Numbered from the stretch's first letter, positions 9,241 through 19,547 are shown. The stretch: DNA of 64,000 nt from Thermodesulfovibrionales bacterium (GCA_026415415.1 JAOAHE010000002.1:30259-94258); one strand, 5' to 3'. Translations and numbers: made by a program. Notes: a model not told the origin generated them from the letters alone.

Positions 9241-10608
9241 ATGAATATAACCACTAATTTCAGAAAAATATTAAAAATATTGTTTAAATATGATGATGAG
9301 GCACGATTAAATCTTTTTGAACTGTTCCCTTCTTTAAAACGATTCTTTCTAAACAGAAAAAATCTCCTTTATGTAAGGTCTTTCGGAGACATTATCTTTA
9401 CTCTCCTTATAATCTTTGGCATATTTGGGCCACAAGAGGCTGACAAAAATATAGTGCTTTTTATCTCGTGGGGAGTATGGTGGACAAGTATTGTATTAAG
9501 TTGGTTTTTTGCTGGAAGGCTTTGGTGTGGCTTTTGCCCTTTCCCTGGTGTAGGAAGAATATTCCAACACTTAGGACTAACTCTTAATCTTGATATACCT
9601 CCCTTCTTAAGAAGATATTGTCCATACATATCGGTAGTGCTTTTAGCTATCATAATTTACATAGAAGCAGTTACTGATATGAAAAACTGGCCAGCAGGAA
9701 CAGGTTACTTACTGCTTAGCATCCTACTTGGAGCAACCATTTCAGGTATCCTATTCAAAGGGCAAGCGTGGTGTAGACATATGTGTCCTATGGGAAAGAT
9801 AATAGGTTCAGCATCTACTCTCTCTATTTCCGAATTTAGACCTGATAGAACAATTTGTAAAAGTTGTAAATCCTTTTCCTGTAAAAAAGGCAAAGACGGC
9901 ATCCCCGGTTGCCCAGTCTATCTTGGTGCATATAATGTAAGAAATAATCTTGATTGCTTAGTGTGTGGTAGATGTATAGGTCTATGTGAGTCAAATTCTC
10001 CAAGAATTAACTTACGAAATCCCTTTGTTGAGTTAATTATCAATAAAGGACGACATCTTACTTGTGCTTACATAATTCCTTTTTTAATGGGGTCTCAGAT
10101 TGCACGCTTTATCCAACATCAAAACTACTACGGATTACTTCAGACTTTATTCTATGGCTCTAACCTTCTTACTTTTTCTGTACTTCTTGCATCAGGCTTT
10201 TTTCTATTTATTCTAATAAGCCGAGTTGGATCAAAACTTTTTGGCCTAACAGAAGATGAGGTATTTGGACGCTTCTCACCAATGATTCCAGTTTTAGTGC
10301 CCCTTGCCTTTACTGGAGAGCTCGTCTACAGGCTTGAGTATTTTCTTTCCCATTTAGGAGATTTTCTTCCAACCCTTGGCAGACAGTTTGGGTTTTCTTT
10401 TGACCATCTTACTTTCTTGATAGATGAAAACATAATTCATTTAATATGCATTGCCATTCTTTGTATAGGAGGATTCGCTGGAAGCTATGTCATCTATCTA
10501 TTCAATAAAGGAGACTTTCAGGGTATAATAAAAAAGACAAATTACATTATATTGCATCTGCTCATATTCTCCATTTTAGCCGCTTATATAATTACCTTTT
10601 CATACTAA
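9241..10608 (+). CDS. NapH-like polytopic 4Fe-4S membrane protein
   Basis: The 455-residue protein has about nine hydrophobic segments. Two of the loops carry the NapH/CcoG-type signatures RLWCGFCPFPG (near residue 97) and QAWCRHMCPMGK (near 178). A cytoplasmic-type ferredoxin region follows (CKSCKSFSC, then CLVCGRCIGLCE). Proteins of this type pass electrons between the quinone pool and soluble or periplasmic redox partners. The C-terminal half is a further membrane block without motifs. It stands alone with long spacers either side, so its partner is unknown. No clear ribosome site precedes the ATG. Confidence 0.85.
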   Translation: MNITTNFRKILKILFKYDDEARLNLFELFPSLKRFFLNRKNLLYVRSFGDIIFTLLIIFGIFGPQEADKNIVLFISWGVWWTSIVLSWFFAGRLWCGFCPFPGVGRIFQHLGLTLNLDIPPFLRRYCPYISVVLLAIIIYIEAVTDMKNWPAGTGYLLLSILLGATISGILFKGQAWCRHMCPMGKIIGSASTLSISEFRPDRTICKSCKSFSCKKGKDGIPGCPVYLGAYNVRNNLDCLVCGRCIGLCESNSPRINLRNPFVELIINKGRHLTCAYIIPFLMGSQIARFIQHQNYYGLLQTLFYGSNLLTFSVLLASGFFLFILISRVGSKLFGLTEDEVFGRFSPMIPVLVPLAFTGELVYRLEYFLSHLGDFLPTLGRQFGFSFDHLTFLIDENIIHLICIAILCIGGFAGSYVIYLFNKGDFQGIIKKTNYIILHLLIFSILAAYIITFSY

Positions 10609-10858
10609 TTAAATCTAAATTAAAGTTTTTTTTGAAAAAATCCGATAATAAAAAAGAAAATATTTTAGACATTTAACCTCTCTTTTATATTAGATAAATT
10701 AATTAAAAATTATAAAAAAAAAATGGAAAAAATAGATTTTTATTTAATTACAGAAATTAATATCAGAGCAAGTACTATTTCAATACTAATGTTTTATATC
10801 TAAAAAACTTAGTGATTAAGTCATATTTATACCAATAAACTTAAAAGGGGGAGTTTAT

Positions 10859-12499
10859 ATGAGATGGTTTAGAAACCTAAAGGTAAGAAACAAGCTTTTA
10901 GCTATCTTTGCTATTATTCTGTTTTTAAGTTTGGGAACATCCTTAATTAATTATATTGAGTTTAAACAAGTCAAGGATAATCTTCGTTTAATCGTTGAAG
11001 ATCGCTATGTGAAGGTTAATAAGCTTAATGAGATAAAAGGTGATATTCTAACAATTGCAGAGATCTTAAGGAATATACTTCTTATTGATGATCAGAAACA
11101 AATTGACTCATATATAAGTAAAGTGAGAGAAGTCCAAGCAGCAGTCGGCGACAAACTAAAATATCTTGAAGGGGTTATTAGAAGTGAAGAAGGTAAAAAA
11201 TTATTTTCTGAACTTAAAACAGCCAGAGAAGAATACATAAAAGAACGGGAAAAACAGTTTAGCCTCTTAAAAGAAGGAAAAAAGAAGGAGGCTAAGGAAT
11301 CATTGCTTGGAGGCGTTGCAAATGCGCAGAATAAATATCTTAATACTGTAGAGAAAAACATACAATTTCAAGAAAAGATGATGGATAAAACAGTTAAAGA
11401 GGCAGATTCAGATTACAGGCAAAGCATTATTATCATGATTATCTCAAGCATAATTTCTTTTATCATTCTCGCTTTCTCAACTATAATTCTTACAAAAAGC
11501 ATCTCTAATCCTCTCACAAAATGTACCTCTGTGGCTGAAAGCATATCAGAAGGAGACCTAACAAAGAAGCTTGAAGTTGATCAAAACCGTATCTCCAAAG
11601 ATGAAGTTGGAAAATTAACGCTCGCTACAAGCATAATGTCAGAAAAGATCAAAGGTATGTTATCAGAGTTAAAAATAACCGCTGACACCTTAGCTTCAGC
11701 CTCACAACAGTTAAGTGCTTCTTCAGAGCAGATGTCAAGAGGAGTGGCTGAGCAATCAGGCAGAGCCTCCCAGATAGCTACATCTTCAACAGAGATGTCG
11801 CAAACGGTAATTGACATAGCAAAGAATGCTTCAAGTATTGCTGCTTCAGCAGTTGATACAGCAAAAATAGCTAAATCAGGACAAGAAATAGTTGATAAAG
11901 CAGTATCAGAGGTAAAGGCTATAGCCCAGACAGTAAGTGAGTCAGCTGGTCTTATGACATCCTTAGGTGAAAAATCTAAACAGATAGGTGATATAGTTAA
12001 TGTCATTAAAGATATAGCCGACCAGACTAACCTTCTTGCCCTTAATGCTGCCATTGAAGCAGCAAGAGCAGGTGAACAAGGAAGAGGTTTTGCCGTAGTA
12101 GCTGATGAAGTAAGAAAACTCGCAGAGAAAACATCTAAGGCAACATCTGAGATTGCAACTATGATCAGTGCTATACAGAATGAAGTTCAGAAAGCTGTTA
12201 ACTCAATGAATGAGGGGACAAAAAGAGTTGAAATTGGAGTTGAGTACTCAAGCAATGCAGGGAAAGCCTTGAATGATATAGTAAAAAGTGTTGACAACCT
12301 CCAATCAATGGTTCAGCAGATTGCTTCAGCTACTGAAGAGATGTCGTCAGTGTCTGAGCAGATTAGCAACGATATTGAAACAATAGCTAATGTATCTAAG
12401 GAAACATCCACTGCTTCAGAACAAATCGCTCAATCATCCTCAGACTTAGCAAGGCTTGCTACAAAACTTACAGACTTAGTAAGACAGTTTAAGACTTAA
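10859..12499 (+). CDS. Methyl-accepting chemotaxis protein
   Basis: The 546-residue receptor has a first membrane helix at about residues 13-33, a periplasmic four-helix-bundle sensor to about 187, a second helix at about 188-211, a HAMP domain ([20 protein letters not shown]), and a long cytoplasmic signalling hairpin. The hairpin tip reads [20 protein letters not shown], the CheA/CheW contact region. There is no C-terminal NWETF-type tether. No other chemotaxis genes are present here. A strong AGGGGGAG ribosome site precedes the ATG and a hairpin terminator follows. The ligand cannot be read from the sensor domain. Confidence 0.95.
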   Translation: MRWFRNLKVRNKLLAIFAIILFLSLGTSLINYIEFKQVKDNLRLIVEDRYVKVNKLNEIKGDILTIAEILRNILLIDDQKQIDSYISKVREVQAAVGDKLKYLEGVIRSEEGKKLFSELKTAREEYIKEREKQFSLLKEGKKKEAKESLLGGVANAQNKYLNTVEKNIQFQEKMMDKTVKEADSDYRQSIIIMIISSIISFIILAFSTIILTKSISNPLTKCTSVAESISEGDLTKKLEVDQNRISKDEVGKLTLATSIMSEKIKGMLSELKITADTLASASQQLSASSEQMSRGVAEQSGRASQIATSSTEMSQTVIDIAKNASSIAASAVDTAKIAKSGQEIVDKAVSEVKAIAQTVSESAGLMTSLGEKSKQIGDIVNVIKDIADQTNLLALNAAIEAARAGEQGRGFAVVADEVRKLAEKTSKATSEIATMISAIQNEVQKAVNSMNEGTKRVEIGVEYSSNAGKALNDIVKSVDNLQSMVQQIASATEEMSSVSEQISNDIETIANVSKETSTASEQIAQSSSDLARLATKLTDLVRQFKT

Positions 12500-12534
12500 T
12501 GATATATTGAGCATTTTGCTTAAAAACACCCCCC

Positions 12535-12560
12535 ACCCGGAAAGAATTCACTTTCCGGGT
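12535..12560 (+). terminator. Intrinsic terminator after the chemoreceptor gene
   Basis: A perfect 10-bp GC-rich stem (12535-12544 with 12551-12560) with loop AATTCA follows the stop codon by 35 bases. The T-run after it is short. Confidence 0.75.
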
Positions 12561-12738
12561 CTTTGTAAAATTAGAAAAAAACTTATTCTACTACTTTGTT
12601 GATTGATTAATAATTTTTTGGCTATTTATTTCATTTAAGTAAAAAATAAACAGAAAAAAGTTAAAAAATGTTATATTTATATAAAAGTTATAATTTTAAA
12701 GATAAAAAAAACCCCTCTTAAGGAGTATTTATCTGATA

Positions 12739-13284
12739 ATGAGATATTTTGAGTTAACTAAATTGAATTATAAAATCAAAATTTTGCTTCTTTTTTTATT
12801 ACTTTTGATATTATTATCCTGTATTCCTTTAAAATCACTTAAAACTGAAGAGATAAGCTCACATGCAATCTCTGGAGCTTTCGATGTAATCCTTTATGGT
12901 GCAAGATATAGTGGAGATTTAGAGAATATCGCTATCCTTGACATAATTAATGACCAATACAGTTTTGATATAATAGCCCCTTCTTTTGATTACAAGATAA
13001 GAAAAAATATACCAGCAGATCAAGCAATAAAGATGGCAGAAAGCTTTGTAGCTTCCTACGGATCTTTTAAATATGCTCAAATTAGTCAGATAAAGCTTCC
13101 TAATGGGTTAATTGTAGGGTATGAGGTCAGACCCCTTTATTCAGCCTCTGAATTTGGTTTTTTTGATGTCTTAGAGATAGATTATTGGTTAGATAATACC
13201 ACAATAAAAGTAAAAATTGATTTAGTGCCAGAGGTAAAAAAACGACTCTTTATTGATGAAGACTTTCAAAGCAACTCTCAATAA
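12739..13284 (+). CDS. Hypothetical lipoprotein
   Basis: No family recognised. The 181-residue product starts with a charged N-region, a Leu-rich core and LILLSC, giving Cys 33 as a likely lipidation site. The mature part has a segment ADQAIKMAESFVASYGSF that resembles a helix-strand repeat seen in peptidase-propeptide-like folds, but this is weak. AAGGAG lies 13 bases upstream of the ATG, rather far. Spacers on both sides suggest a single-gene unit. It is probably anchored in the inner or outer membrane facing the periplasm. Confidence 0.7.
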   Translation: MRYFELTKLNYKIKILLLFLLLLILLSCIPLKSLKTEEISSHAISGAFDVILYGARYSGDLENIAILDIINDQYSFDIIAPSFDYKIRKNIPADQAIKMAESFVASYGSFKYAQISQIKLPNGLIVGYEVRPLYSASEFGFFDVLEIDYWLDNTTIKVKIDLVPEVKKRLFIDEDFQSNSQ

Positions 13285-13571
13285 CAATTAATACTGTCTT
13301 AAAAATAGATTTTAACCTTAATATCTCAAATCACACCTTAAGATATTTCCACCGACAGAAAACATCCTTTATAAAAAAAGAGTGTATAATTAATATAGGA
13401 AATTTAGAAAGATATAATTTAATAAAGATTTCTGCTACCTCTCTCAATCTTAGAACACTTTAGTAACAACACTTATTCTACTTTCGATTAGGAGATTTTA
13501 AGAAAATCAGGGTTAAATTGAAGTAACCTCAATTAAAAAAAAAGCCATAGCCAGACAAAGGGGTTTAGCTT

Positions 13572-14300
13572 ATGAAATATTTTACCGAAAAGGTAATCTT
13601 ATTAATCGACCCCGAAAAAAGTAATTTCAGTTATAGGCTATTGTACTGCCTCCCCAATCACAACTTAATAATGGAAAGCGATTTAAGAAAGGGATTAGAA
13701 TTTTTTATAAAACATTTCTTTGAGATCTCCCTTGTAATATTATCTCATTCAGAGACTTTTTGTTGCTATGATTTTTTACGTTATCTTAGATTAGTAGAGC
13801 CATCAATACCTATTCTTATTGTATCAGACCATAGTTCTGAGGAATTTGTTGCTACTATTTTCAGATTGGGGGCAAAAGATTATGTTAAACGATCGCAACC
13901 CTTAAGTGAAATAAAGTCTACAATAGCAAATATCCTTGAGCCTAAAATAGAAATCCTTGATACTCAGTCTTGTACTCTTAATTCTATTTTTAAAGCCTTG
14001 GAGTTTATTCATAATAATTTTTACAAAAATGTCCGCCTTAGTATGGCTGCTAAAGAAGCAGGGATGTGTATCTCAAAATTTCAGAAAGTTTTTAAAGAAA
14101 TTACTGGTTCTAATTTTTCTTGCTATATTAACAAACTCAGAATTGCAAAATCAGTAGAGATGCTTAAAAAAACTAACTATACCATCAATCATATAGCTTT
14201 GTCATGTGGCTATATCAATCAGTCTCATTTCAATAGAACATTTAAAAAGTTTATGAAAACCTCACCAAAAAAGTTCAAAAAACTACTTAAATCTGGTTAG
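13572..14300 (+). CDS. AraC-family regulator with degenerate response-regulator receiver
   Basis: Residues 1-120 have the receiver fold (KVILLIDPEKSN, PSIPILIVSDHSS, GAKDYVKRSQPLSEI), including the conserved Lys, but the phosphoacceptor strand reads LVILSHSET with no Asp. Residues 135-240 are an AraC-type double helix-turn-helix (AAKEAGMCISKFQKVFKEIT and INHIALSCGYINQSHFNRTF). It should bind DNA, probably without classical phosphorylation. AAGGGG lies 9 bases upstream of the ATG. No sensor kinase is near. The target genes are unknown; the convergent ArsR operon is a neighbour only. Confidence 0.88.
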   Translation: MKYFTEKVILLIDPEKSNFSYRLLYCLPNHNLIMESDLRKGLEFFIKHFFEISLVILSHSETFCCYDFLRYLRLVEPSIPILIVSDHSSEEFVATIFRLGAKDYVKRSQPLSEIKSTIANILEPKIEILDTQSCTLNSIFKALEFIHNNFYKNVRLSMAAKEAGMCISKFQKVFKEITGSNFSCYINKLRIAKSVEMLKKTNYTINHIALSCGYINQSHFNRTFKKFMKTSPKKFKKLLKSG

Positions 14301-14483
14301 ATCAATGTTAGTGACTTGACCCCTTTAAAGATCTAAGGCAATAAGACATAAAAAATAGTCACTTTTTAAGAATTGAGGTAGAAGAAGAAATGGTTTATGC
14401 GTCATTTTTTTTGATTTGACACAAAATTACCTCTTTTAGTTTATCTTAGTGATTACTTTATCCTAAGAGATTTTGTAATAAAG

Positions 14484-14520
14484 AAAGGAGCTGTTTTAAA
14501 ACTATTAAAATAGCCCCTTT
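14484..14520. terminator. Bidirectional terminator between convergent genes
   Basis: A 16-bp stem (14484-14499 with 14505-14520) has two positions that pair only as G-U in one orientation; A- and T-rich ends flank it. It lies just after the polyferredoxin gene on the minus strand and downstream of the AraC-type gene on the plus strand. Confidence 0.8.
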
Positions 14521-14540
14521 AATTCTAATAATTTAATTAA

Positions 14541-15203
14541 TTAAGCCGCTTTTTTAAGCTCAAACCCCAACGCCCTCTTAGGACATGAAATAACACAACT
14601 TGAGCATTTAATACAATCATTTTCAGAAACAACACCCGTCCCTTTATAAATATACGGCTTAAGTTGCATTGGACAAACCTTAGAACAAACTTTACAACTA
14701 TTACAAGTATCATTAATAACCAATGGATATTTCCCACGAGACAGTATATTACCAAAAGTTCCCATAGGACATATGTGACACCAGATTCGTTCTTGGTATA
14801 TTAAACCAAGCACAACACCAACTGTTGTAGTAATGGTAAGAACCTTAACTAATGCTAAACCTATCGCTTCCAAATCTCCCCAATGGATATAAACTTGAAG
14901 ACCTATTACGCTTAAGAGTAAACATATAACCAAAGCTCTAATTAATGGTTTTTTAAAGAAAGTGGGGATCTCCTTTCTCTTACTAAATTTCTTTATAAAT
15001 AGATCATAAAAACTCCCCCTCGGACACATCCAATCACACCAAGCTCTTCCTTTATATAGTGCTACACCTATAGCTCCCAACATACAACCAAGGAGCAAAA
15101 AACCTATAAGAGGGTAAAACCAACCACCTAAAATAACCAAGGGTAACCCAAGGAAAGTCAATGCTTGTAATTTATTCCTTCTTTTCTTAAAATTTACGAT
15201 CAT
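14541..15203 (-). CDS. NapH-like membrane polyferredoxin under ArsR control
   Basis: The 220-residue protein has four to five hydrophobic segments, the paired motifs GRAWCDWMCPRG and ERIWCHICPMG, and a C-terminal dicluster ferredoxin (CNSCKVCSKVCPM, then CIKCSSCVISCP). It should carry electrons across or along the inner membrane. It follows the ArsR-type regulator with one base between the genes, so they are co-transcribed. That arrangement suggests expression in response to a metal, metalloid or redox signal. It is much shorter than the other NapH-like protein in the window, lacking the second membrane block. Confidence 0.87.
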   Translation of the reverse strand: MIVNFKKRRNKLQALTFLGLPLVILGGWFYPLIGFLLLGCMLGAIGVALYKGRAWCDWMCPRGSFYDLFIKKFSKRKEIPTFFKKPLIRALVICLLLSVIGLQVYIHWGDLEAIGLALVKVLTITTTVGVVLGLIYQERIWCHICPMGTFGNILSRGKYPLVINDTCNSCKVCSKVCPMQLKPYIYKGTGVVSENDCIKCSSCVISCPKRALGFELKKAA

Positions 15204-15204
15204 A

Positions 15205-15606
15205 TTAATTTCCTTCTGCTTCTTTTTTCCTCTTCATAAATTCTTTGTAAGCCTCAAGGCCACATTTGCCTGTTTGCTTTTGGTATTCCGTGCATTCCTT
15301 AAGAGATTCTATGTCGCTCCTAAAGGTTTTTTCATCCATTAACATATCCTTAAGGAACTTTATTAAAAAAAGTTTGTTTTTATCAATATAAGGATTAATC
15401 TTATAAAAAACCAACTTTCCCTCCCTTCTTGCATCAAGAAAACCTGTTCTATGCAGCAGCGATAAATTCTTTGATAAAAGAGACTGAGAAACACCAAGTA
15501 AAGCCATTAGCTGGCATACACATAGTTCCTTCTCATCAACCAAAAGTAATATCCTTAGCCGAGTTTTATCAGCTATTAATTTGAGATTATCAACCATTTC
15601 ATTCAT
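15205..15606 (-). CDS. ArsR/SmtB-family transcriptional repressor
   Basis: The 133-residue protein has the winged helix-turn-helix of ArsR regulators (DKTRLRILLLVDEKELCVCQL, LLGVSQSLLSKNLSLLHRTG, ARREGKLVFYKIN). It keeps the ELCVC motif used by As(III)/Sb(III)-sensing members to bind the metalloid. A further Cys pair (residues about 105 and 114) lies in the C-terminal tail. Its first ATG sits inside the palindrome of its own promoter; an in-frame ATG three codons later may be used instead. It probably represses itself and the membrane polyferredoxin. Confidence 0.9.
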   Translation of the reverse strand: MNEMVDNLKLIADKTRLRILLLVDEKELCVCQLMALLGVSQSLLSKNLSLLHRTGFLDARREGKLVFYKINPYIDKNKLFLIKFLKDMLMDEKTFRSDIESLKECTEYQKQTGKCGLEAYKEFMKRKKEAEGN

Positions 15607-15643
15607 ATGAACATATTACCATATTATCATATAATTATGTCAA
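15605..15643 (-). promoter_or_regulatory. Promoter with ArsR-type operator
   Basis: On the minus strand a perfect TTGACA (15638-15643) is followed by an AT-rich spacer and a TAATAT-like -10, with spacing of 17-19 bases. The interrupted palindrome ATATGA...TCATAT (15605-15632) covers the -10 region and the first start codon. This is the usual layout for ArsR autorepression. The exact -10 is uncertain. Confidence 0.6.
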
Positions 15644-16012
15644 GTTTCTATCTGAAAAAAAATATTAATTAAATTATTGCATTTGCACTGCTATTTTACT
15701 TATTTATGGAGAGACTTAATTTGATTATTAATAGATAGGTGCTAAATTTAATGTAGTCAATGTTGAGACTATTTTTTAAGTATGTCCCAAGTATCTTCTT
15801 TAGTCTCTATTATTTTCATCCCTTCTCTTTAAAATTAAAATCTTATTTCAAGGACTAAATCTTCATTTCTTTTAAAAAGGACTTAAATATAGCTAGAAAT
15901 ATCTAAACTAATGCTGAATTAAAGTTTCTAAAGATCAATAGTTTAGCAATCACTAAGGTGGATAATCAAAGTTAAAATACCATTACTCTGAATAAAGAAG
16001 TCTTTCAATACC
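15644..16012. other. Gene-free stretch
   Basis: About 370 bases between the ArsR promoter and the end of mnmA. I see no gene. A 16-codon open frame on the minus strand with an AGAAGGG site is too short to call. Confidence 0.55.
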
Positions 16013-17086
16013 TCATCTGACAAACACCTCAACTATGATACCACCACCTACTACCAAATCACCCTGATAAAAAACAGCACTTTGACCTAAAGCTGGTGCC
16101 CACTGAGGTTGATCAAAAATAACTTTTACAGTATCTGCATTTAAGATCTCAACCGTAGCAGGCTCATCTTTCATCATAGATCTGATTTTTACAGTCGCCC
16201 GAAAGCTACCTTCTTGTTTGATAAGCCAGTTTAATGAGGCAACTATAAACTCCCTCTGTAATGCATAGTCTTTTCCCCCAACATAAAGGGCATTAGAAAA
16301 TGAGTCTAATTTAATAACATACTTAGGCACCCCACTAGCTATCCCCAGCCTTTTTCTCTGCCCTATTGTATAAAGATGTAATCCTTTGTGGTATCCCAAA
16401 ATCTTGGAAGTTTCAATATCAATTATAGGTCCAACTTTAGGCTCTATTAAGTCAGCTAAAAAATTAATGTATTTACTATTATTTATAAAACAGATTTCCT
16501 GACTTTCCTTTCTTTGGGATGCGGGAAGATTTAGAGTACTAATTATCTCTTTTGTCTGATTTTTACTAAACTCACCAAGAGGTAAAATAAGTCTTTTAAG
16601 ACACTCATGTGATAGGGTATACAAAACATATGATTGATCTTTTTTTAAATCAAATGCCTTCATAAGATAAGCCTGCTCTCTGTCTGATGATACCTTAGCA
16701 TAATGCCCTGTAGATATAAATTCTGCACCTTTTTCATTGGCGACTTTAAGTAGATTTGGAAACTTGATGTATTTATTACATAAAATACAAGGATTTGGGG
16801 TAATACCTTTTGAATAAGAATCAATAAAAGGGATAATTACTAAATTGTGAAATTCTGCTCTTAAATCTAAAGTTTCATGTTTTATATTTAGTAACTTTGC
16901 ATTTCTTTTGGCATCTTCATGGACATTTAAAAAAGAGCAAGCAAATTGTTTAGAAGCATTATCAGACCGTTCATCATAAAGTATAAAGCTTACCCCTTCA
17001 ACTTCATAGCCCTTATTTTTTAAAAGATAAGCTGTAGTAGTTGAGTCTACTCCACCGCTCATCCCGACTATAACCTTCTTTAACAT
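16013..17086 (-). CDS. mnmA: tRNA 2-thiouridylase MnmA
   Basis: MnmA activates the wobble uridine of Lys, Glu and Gln tRNAs with ATP and inserts sulfur. The product has the PP-loop GMSGGVDSTTTAYLL at residue 8, the first catalytic Cys in NPCILCNKYIKF, the second in ESQEICFINNSKY, and the family motif YTIGQRKRLGI. Its length of 357 residues is normal. The cysteine synthase gene lies 90 bases upstream on the same strand, so a sulfur-related transcription unit is possible. No cysteine desulfurase is encoded in the window. Confidence 0.96.
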   Translation of the reverse strand: MLKKVIVGMSGGVDSTTTAYLLKNKGYEVEGVSFILYDERSDNASKQFACSFLNVHEDAKRNAKLLNIKHETLDLRAEFHNLVIIPFIDSYSKGITPNPCILCNKYIKFPNLLKVANEKGAEFISTGHYAKVSSDREQAYLMKAFDLKKDQSYVLYTLSHECLKRLILPLGEFSKNQTKEIISTLNLPASQRKESQEICFINNSKYINFLADLIEPKVGPIIDIETSKILGYHKGLHLYTIGQRKRLGIASGVPKYVIKLDSFSNALYVGGKDYALQREFIVASLNWLIKQEGSFRATVKIRSMMKDEPATVEILNADTVKVIFDQPQWAPALGQSAVFYQGDLVVGGGIIVEVFVR

Positions 17087-17176
17087 CTATAAATTCTCTA
17101 AAACCAAGTAAAGCTAAATAATTGAGATAATTTTGTTATATTCTGAAGCTATCTTAAAAAACTTCTAAGTTTTTTT

Positions 17177-18085
17177 TTAAGGAGGGCACTTGCCACATAT
17201 TGATGTGAAAAGGGACGTAGAGAGATATCTATCACCTCTGTCAGGAAATATAACAACAATAACACCCTCTTTAAGTTCAGATGATTTCTTCTGTGCGATG
17301 TACATAGCTGCACCACTTGACATTCCTGAAAAGATCCCCTCTTTTATAGCAAGCATTCTTGTTGTATAAAAAGCCTCTTCATCATTTACGATATATCTCT
17401 CGTCAAGCCTTGAAGGGTCAAAGATTTGAGGAATGATGCTTTCTGTCATATTTTTTAAACCTTGAATTCTATGCCCCTTGATAGGCTCAACGCCAATGAT
17501 TACTATGTCCTTATTAAATTCCTTCAACCTTCTTCCGACACCCATTAATGTTCCAGAGGTGCCCATGCCTGCAACGAAATGAGTGATCCGTCCTGTTGTT
17601 TGCTCTAATATCTCTTTTCCTGTAGTTTCATAATGAGCTTGTATATTTGCAGGATTATCAAATTGGTTAGGCATGAAGTACTTATCAGGCTCTTCTTGCA
17701 TTATTTTATGAGCTACCCTTATAGCCCCATCAGTCCCCTCCTCTGAGGGGCTAAGTATTAATTCAGCTCCAAAGGCTTCAAGAATCTTTCTTCTTTCTAT
17801 ACTGACACAAGCTGGCATAGTTAACTTAACTCTATACCTCTTTGCAGATGCAACCATAGCAAGTCCGATTCCTGTATTTCCTGAGGTAGCCTCTAAAATA
17901 ATCTTATCCCTTGTAAGCTTTCCTTCTCTTTCAGCTGCCTCTATCATAAACAAAGCAGGACGGTCTTTTACCGAACCACCCGGGTTACATCCTTCAAGTT
18001 TTGCATAAATTTCTACTTTTGGGTTGGGATTTAGGTAATCTATTTTTACAAGAGGAGTATTTCCTATGCAATCAAGAATTCCCAT
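17177..18085 (-). CDS. Cysteine synthase (O-acetylserine sulfhydrylase, CysK/CysM type)
   Basis: A PLP-dependent enzyme making cysteine from O-acetylserine and sulfide. The 302-residue product begins ILDCIGNTPLVKI and has the PLP lysine in GGSVKDRPA, the phosphate loop ATSGNTGIGLAM and the glycine loop GMGTSGTLMGVGRRL. The EGCNPGGSVKDR stretch and the length favour the CysM side of the family, but CysK and CysM cannot be separated with certainty. The stretch ends with CGKCPP, an unusual Cys-rich tail that may bind metal or be redox-active. Confidence 0.92.
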   Translation of the reverse strand: MGILDCIGNTPLVKIDYLNPNPKVEIYAKLEGCNPGGSVKDRPALFMIEAAEREGKLTRDKIILEATSGNTGIGLAMVASAKRYRVKLTMPACVSIERRKILEAFGAELILSPSEEGTDGAIRVAHKIMQEEPDKYFMPNQFDNPANIQAHYETTGKEILEQTTGRITHFVAGMGTSGTLMGVGRRLKEFNKDIVIIGVEPIKGHRIQGLKNMTESIIPQIFDPSRLDERYIVNDEEAFYTTRMLAIKEGIFSGMSSGAAMYIAQKKSSELKEGVIVVIFPDRGDRYLSTSLFTSICGKCPP

Positions 18086-18293
18086 AAGACAAAATAAATT
18101 TTAGCATATTATTAAAAAATAAATAAAATTTTTATTAACTTTATTAAAAATAGCATAGCTGAAATAAGATTAACTAAAGGATAAGTAATCCAAAGACTTA
18201 ATAATATCTATAACTTTTTTTCTATTAAGTCTATTGCCTCTTTTCTAATTTTACAAAGAAATAAAGTACTAATCAGTCAAATTATCTTATGTT

Positions 18294-19547
18294 TTATATT
18301 TGTCTTATGATATCAGCACCAAGTTTTTTTAGTTTTTCATCAATCTTTTCATAGCCTCTGTCTAAGTGATAAATCCTGTGGATAATACTCTCACCTTTTG
18401 CAGCAAGAGCAGCAACTACCAAAGAAGCAGATGCTCTTAAGTCAGTAGCCATAACCTGAGCACCAATTAATTTATCTATACCTTTTACAGTAGCAGTTCC
18501 TCCTTCTATTGTTATATTTGCTCCCATTCTTCGTAGCTCTGCAACGTGCATAAACCTATTCTCAAAGATCGTCTCTCTAATTACACTGGTTCCTTTAGCA
18601 AGACACATAAGAGCCATAAATTGTGCCTGCATATCAGTTGGAAACCCTGGGTATGGCATAGTTTTTATATCAACAGAAGTTATCTCATTTTTCAAACTTG
18701 CTCTTACACCCTTTTCTGAAATATCAATACTGATTCCTGCATCTCTTAACTTAGAGATAACAGCATCAAGATGATCTACCTTGCATTTTTTCAATAGTAT
18801 ATTACCTCCAGTAATAGCGGCTATAGTCATAAAAGTTCCTGCCTCTATCCTATCAGGTATTATCTCGTAATTTGTCGCTGGTTTTAGCTCATCAACACCT
18901 TCTACTTCTATTATGCTCTCTCCAGCACCAGAGATCTTAGCACCCATAGATATAAGACAATTTGCAAGATCAACAACTTCTGGCTCCTTTGCCGCGTTTT
19001 CTATAATTGTTATTCCTTTTGCCAATGTAGCAGCCATCATTATGTTTTCAGTCCCTGTAACAGTTGGTATATCAAAATATATAGATGCACCCTTAAGCCT
19101 GCTTGCTTTTGCTATCACATATCCAGACTCAAGCTTAATATTAGCACCCATCTTTTCTAACCCACTAAGATGTAAATTTATCGGTCTTTGACCTATAGCA
19201 CAGCCACCTGGTAAAGAAACCTTAGCTCTTCCATACCTTGCTAAAAGTGGACCCAAAACTAAAACAGATGCCCGCATAGTCTTTACAAGATCATAAGGTG
19301 CTTCAAAAGATTTAATATTGGTGGTATCTAAACTAACTCTACCGTCTTTAAAAGAAAAATTTGCACCTAAATGGCTTAATAGTTTTCCCATTGTTGAGAT
19401 ATCTCTTAAGTCGGGAATTCGTAGAAAGGTACTTTCTCCACCTGCAAGGATAGAAGATGCTAATATTGGTAAAGCAGCATTTTTTGAACCACTTATTTCT
19501 ATCTCTCCTTTAAGTTTTCTACTTCCTCTAATTATTAATTTATCCAT
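18294..19547 (-). CDS. murA: UDP-N-acetylglucosamine 1-carboxyvinyltransferase MurA
   Basis: MurA commits UDP-GlcNAc to peptidoglycan synthesis by adding enolpyruvate from phosphoenolpyruvate. The 417-residue product has the N-terminal [20 protein letters not shown], and the catalytic loop [10 protein letters not shown] with Cys 116, the fosfomycin target. The late motifs [14 protein letters not shown] and [15 protein letters not shown] are intact. It is divergent from relA/spoT with about 100 bases between. Confidence 0.97.
   Translation of the reverse strand: MDKLIIRGSRKLKGEIEISGSKNAALPILASSILAGGESTFLRIPDLRDISTMGKLLSHLGANFSFKDGRVSLDTTNIKSFEAPYDLVKTMRASVLVLGPLLARYGRAKVSLPGGCAIGQRPINLHLSGLEKMGANIKLESGYVIAKASRLKGASIYFDIPTVTGTENIMMAATLAKGITIIENAAKEPEVVDLANCLISMGAKISGAGESIIEVEGVDELKPATNYEIIPDRIEAGTFMTIAAITGGNILLKKCKVDHLDAVISKLRDAGISIDISEKGVRASLKNEITSVDIKTMPYPGFPTDMQAQFMALMCLAKGTSVIRETIFENRFMHVAELRRMGANITIEGGTATVKGIDKLIGAQVMATDLRASASLVVAALAAKGESIIHRIYHLDRGYEKIDEKLKKLGADIIRQI

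Noticed and set aside
15769..15819. 16-codon minus-strand frame with an AGAAGGG site
   Set aside because: Too short, ends at once and matches nothing I know; likely chance in AT-rich DNA.
18208..18276. Protein-like frame (KIRKEAIDLIEKKL) downstream of murA on the minus strand
   Set aside because: Only 22 codons, no start codon, no recognisable family.
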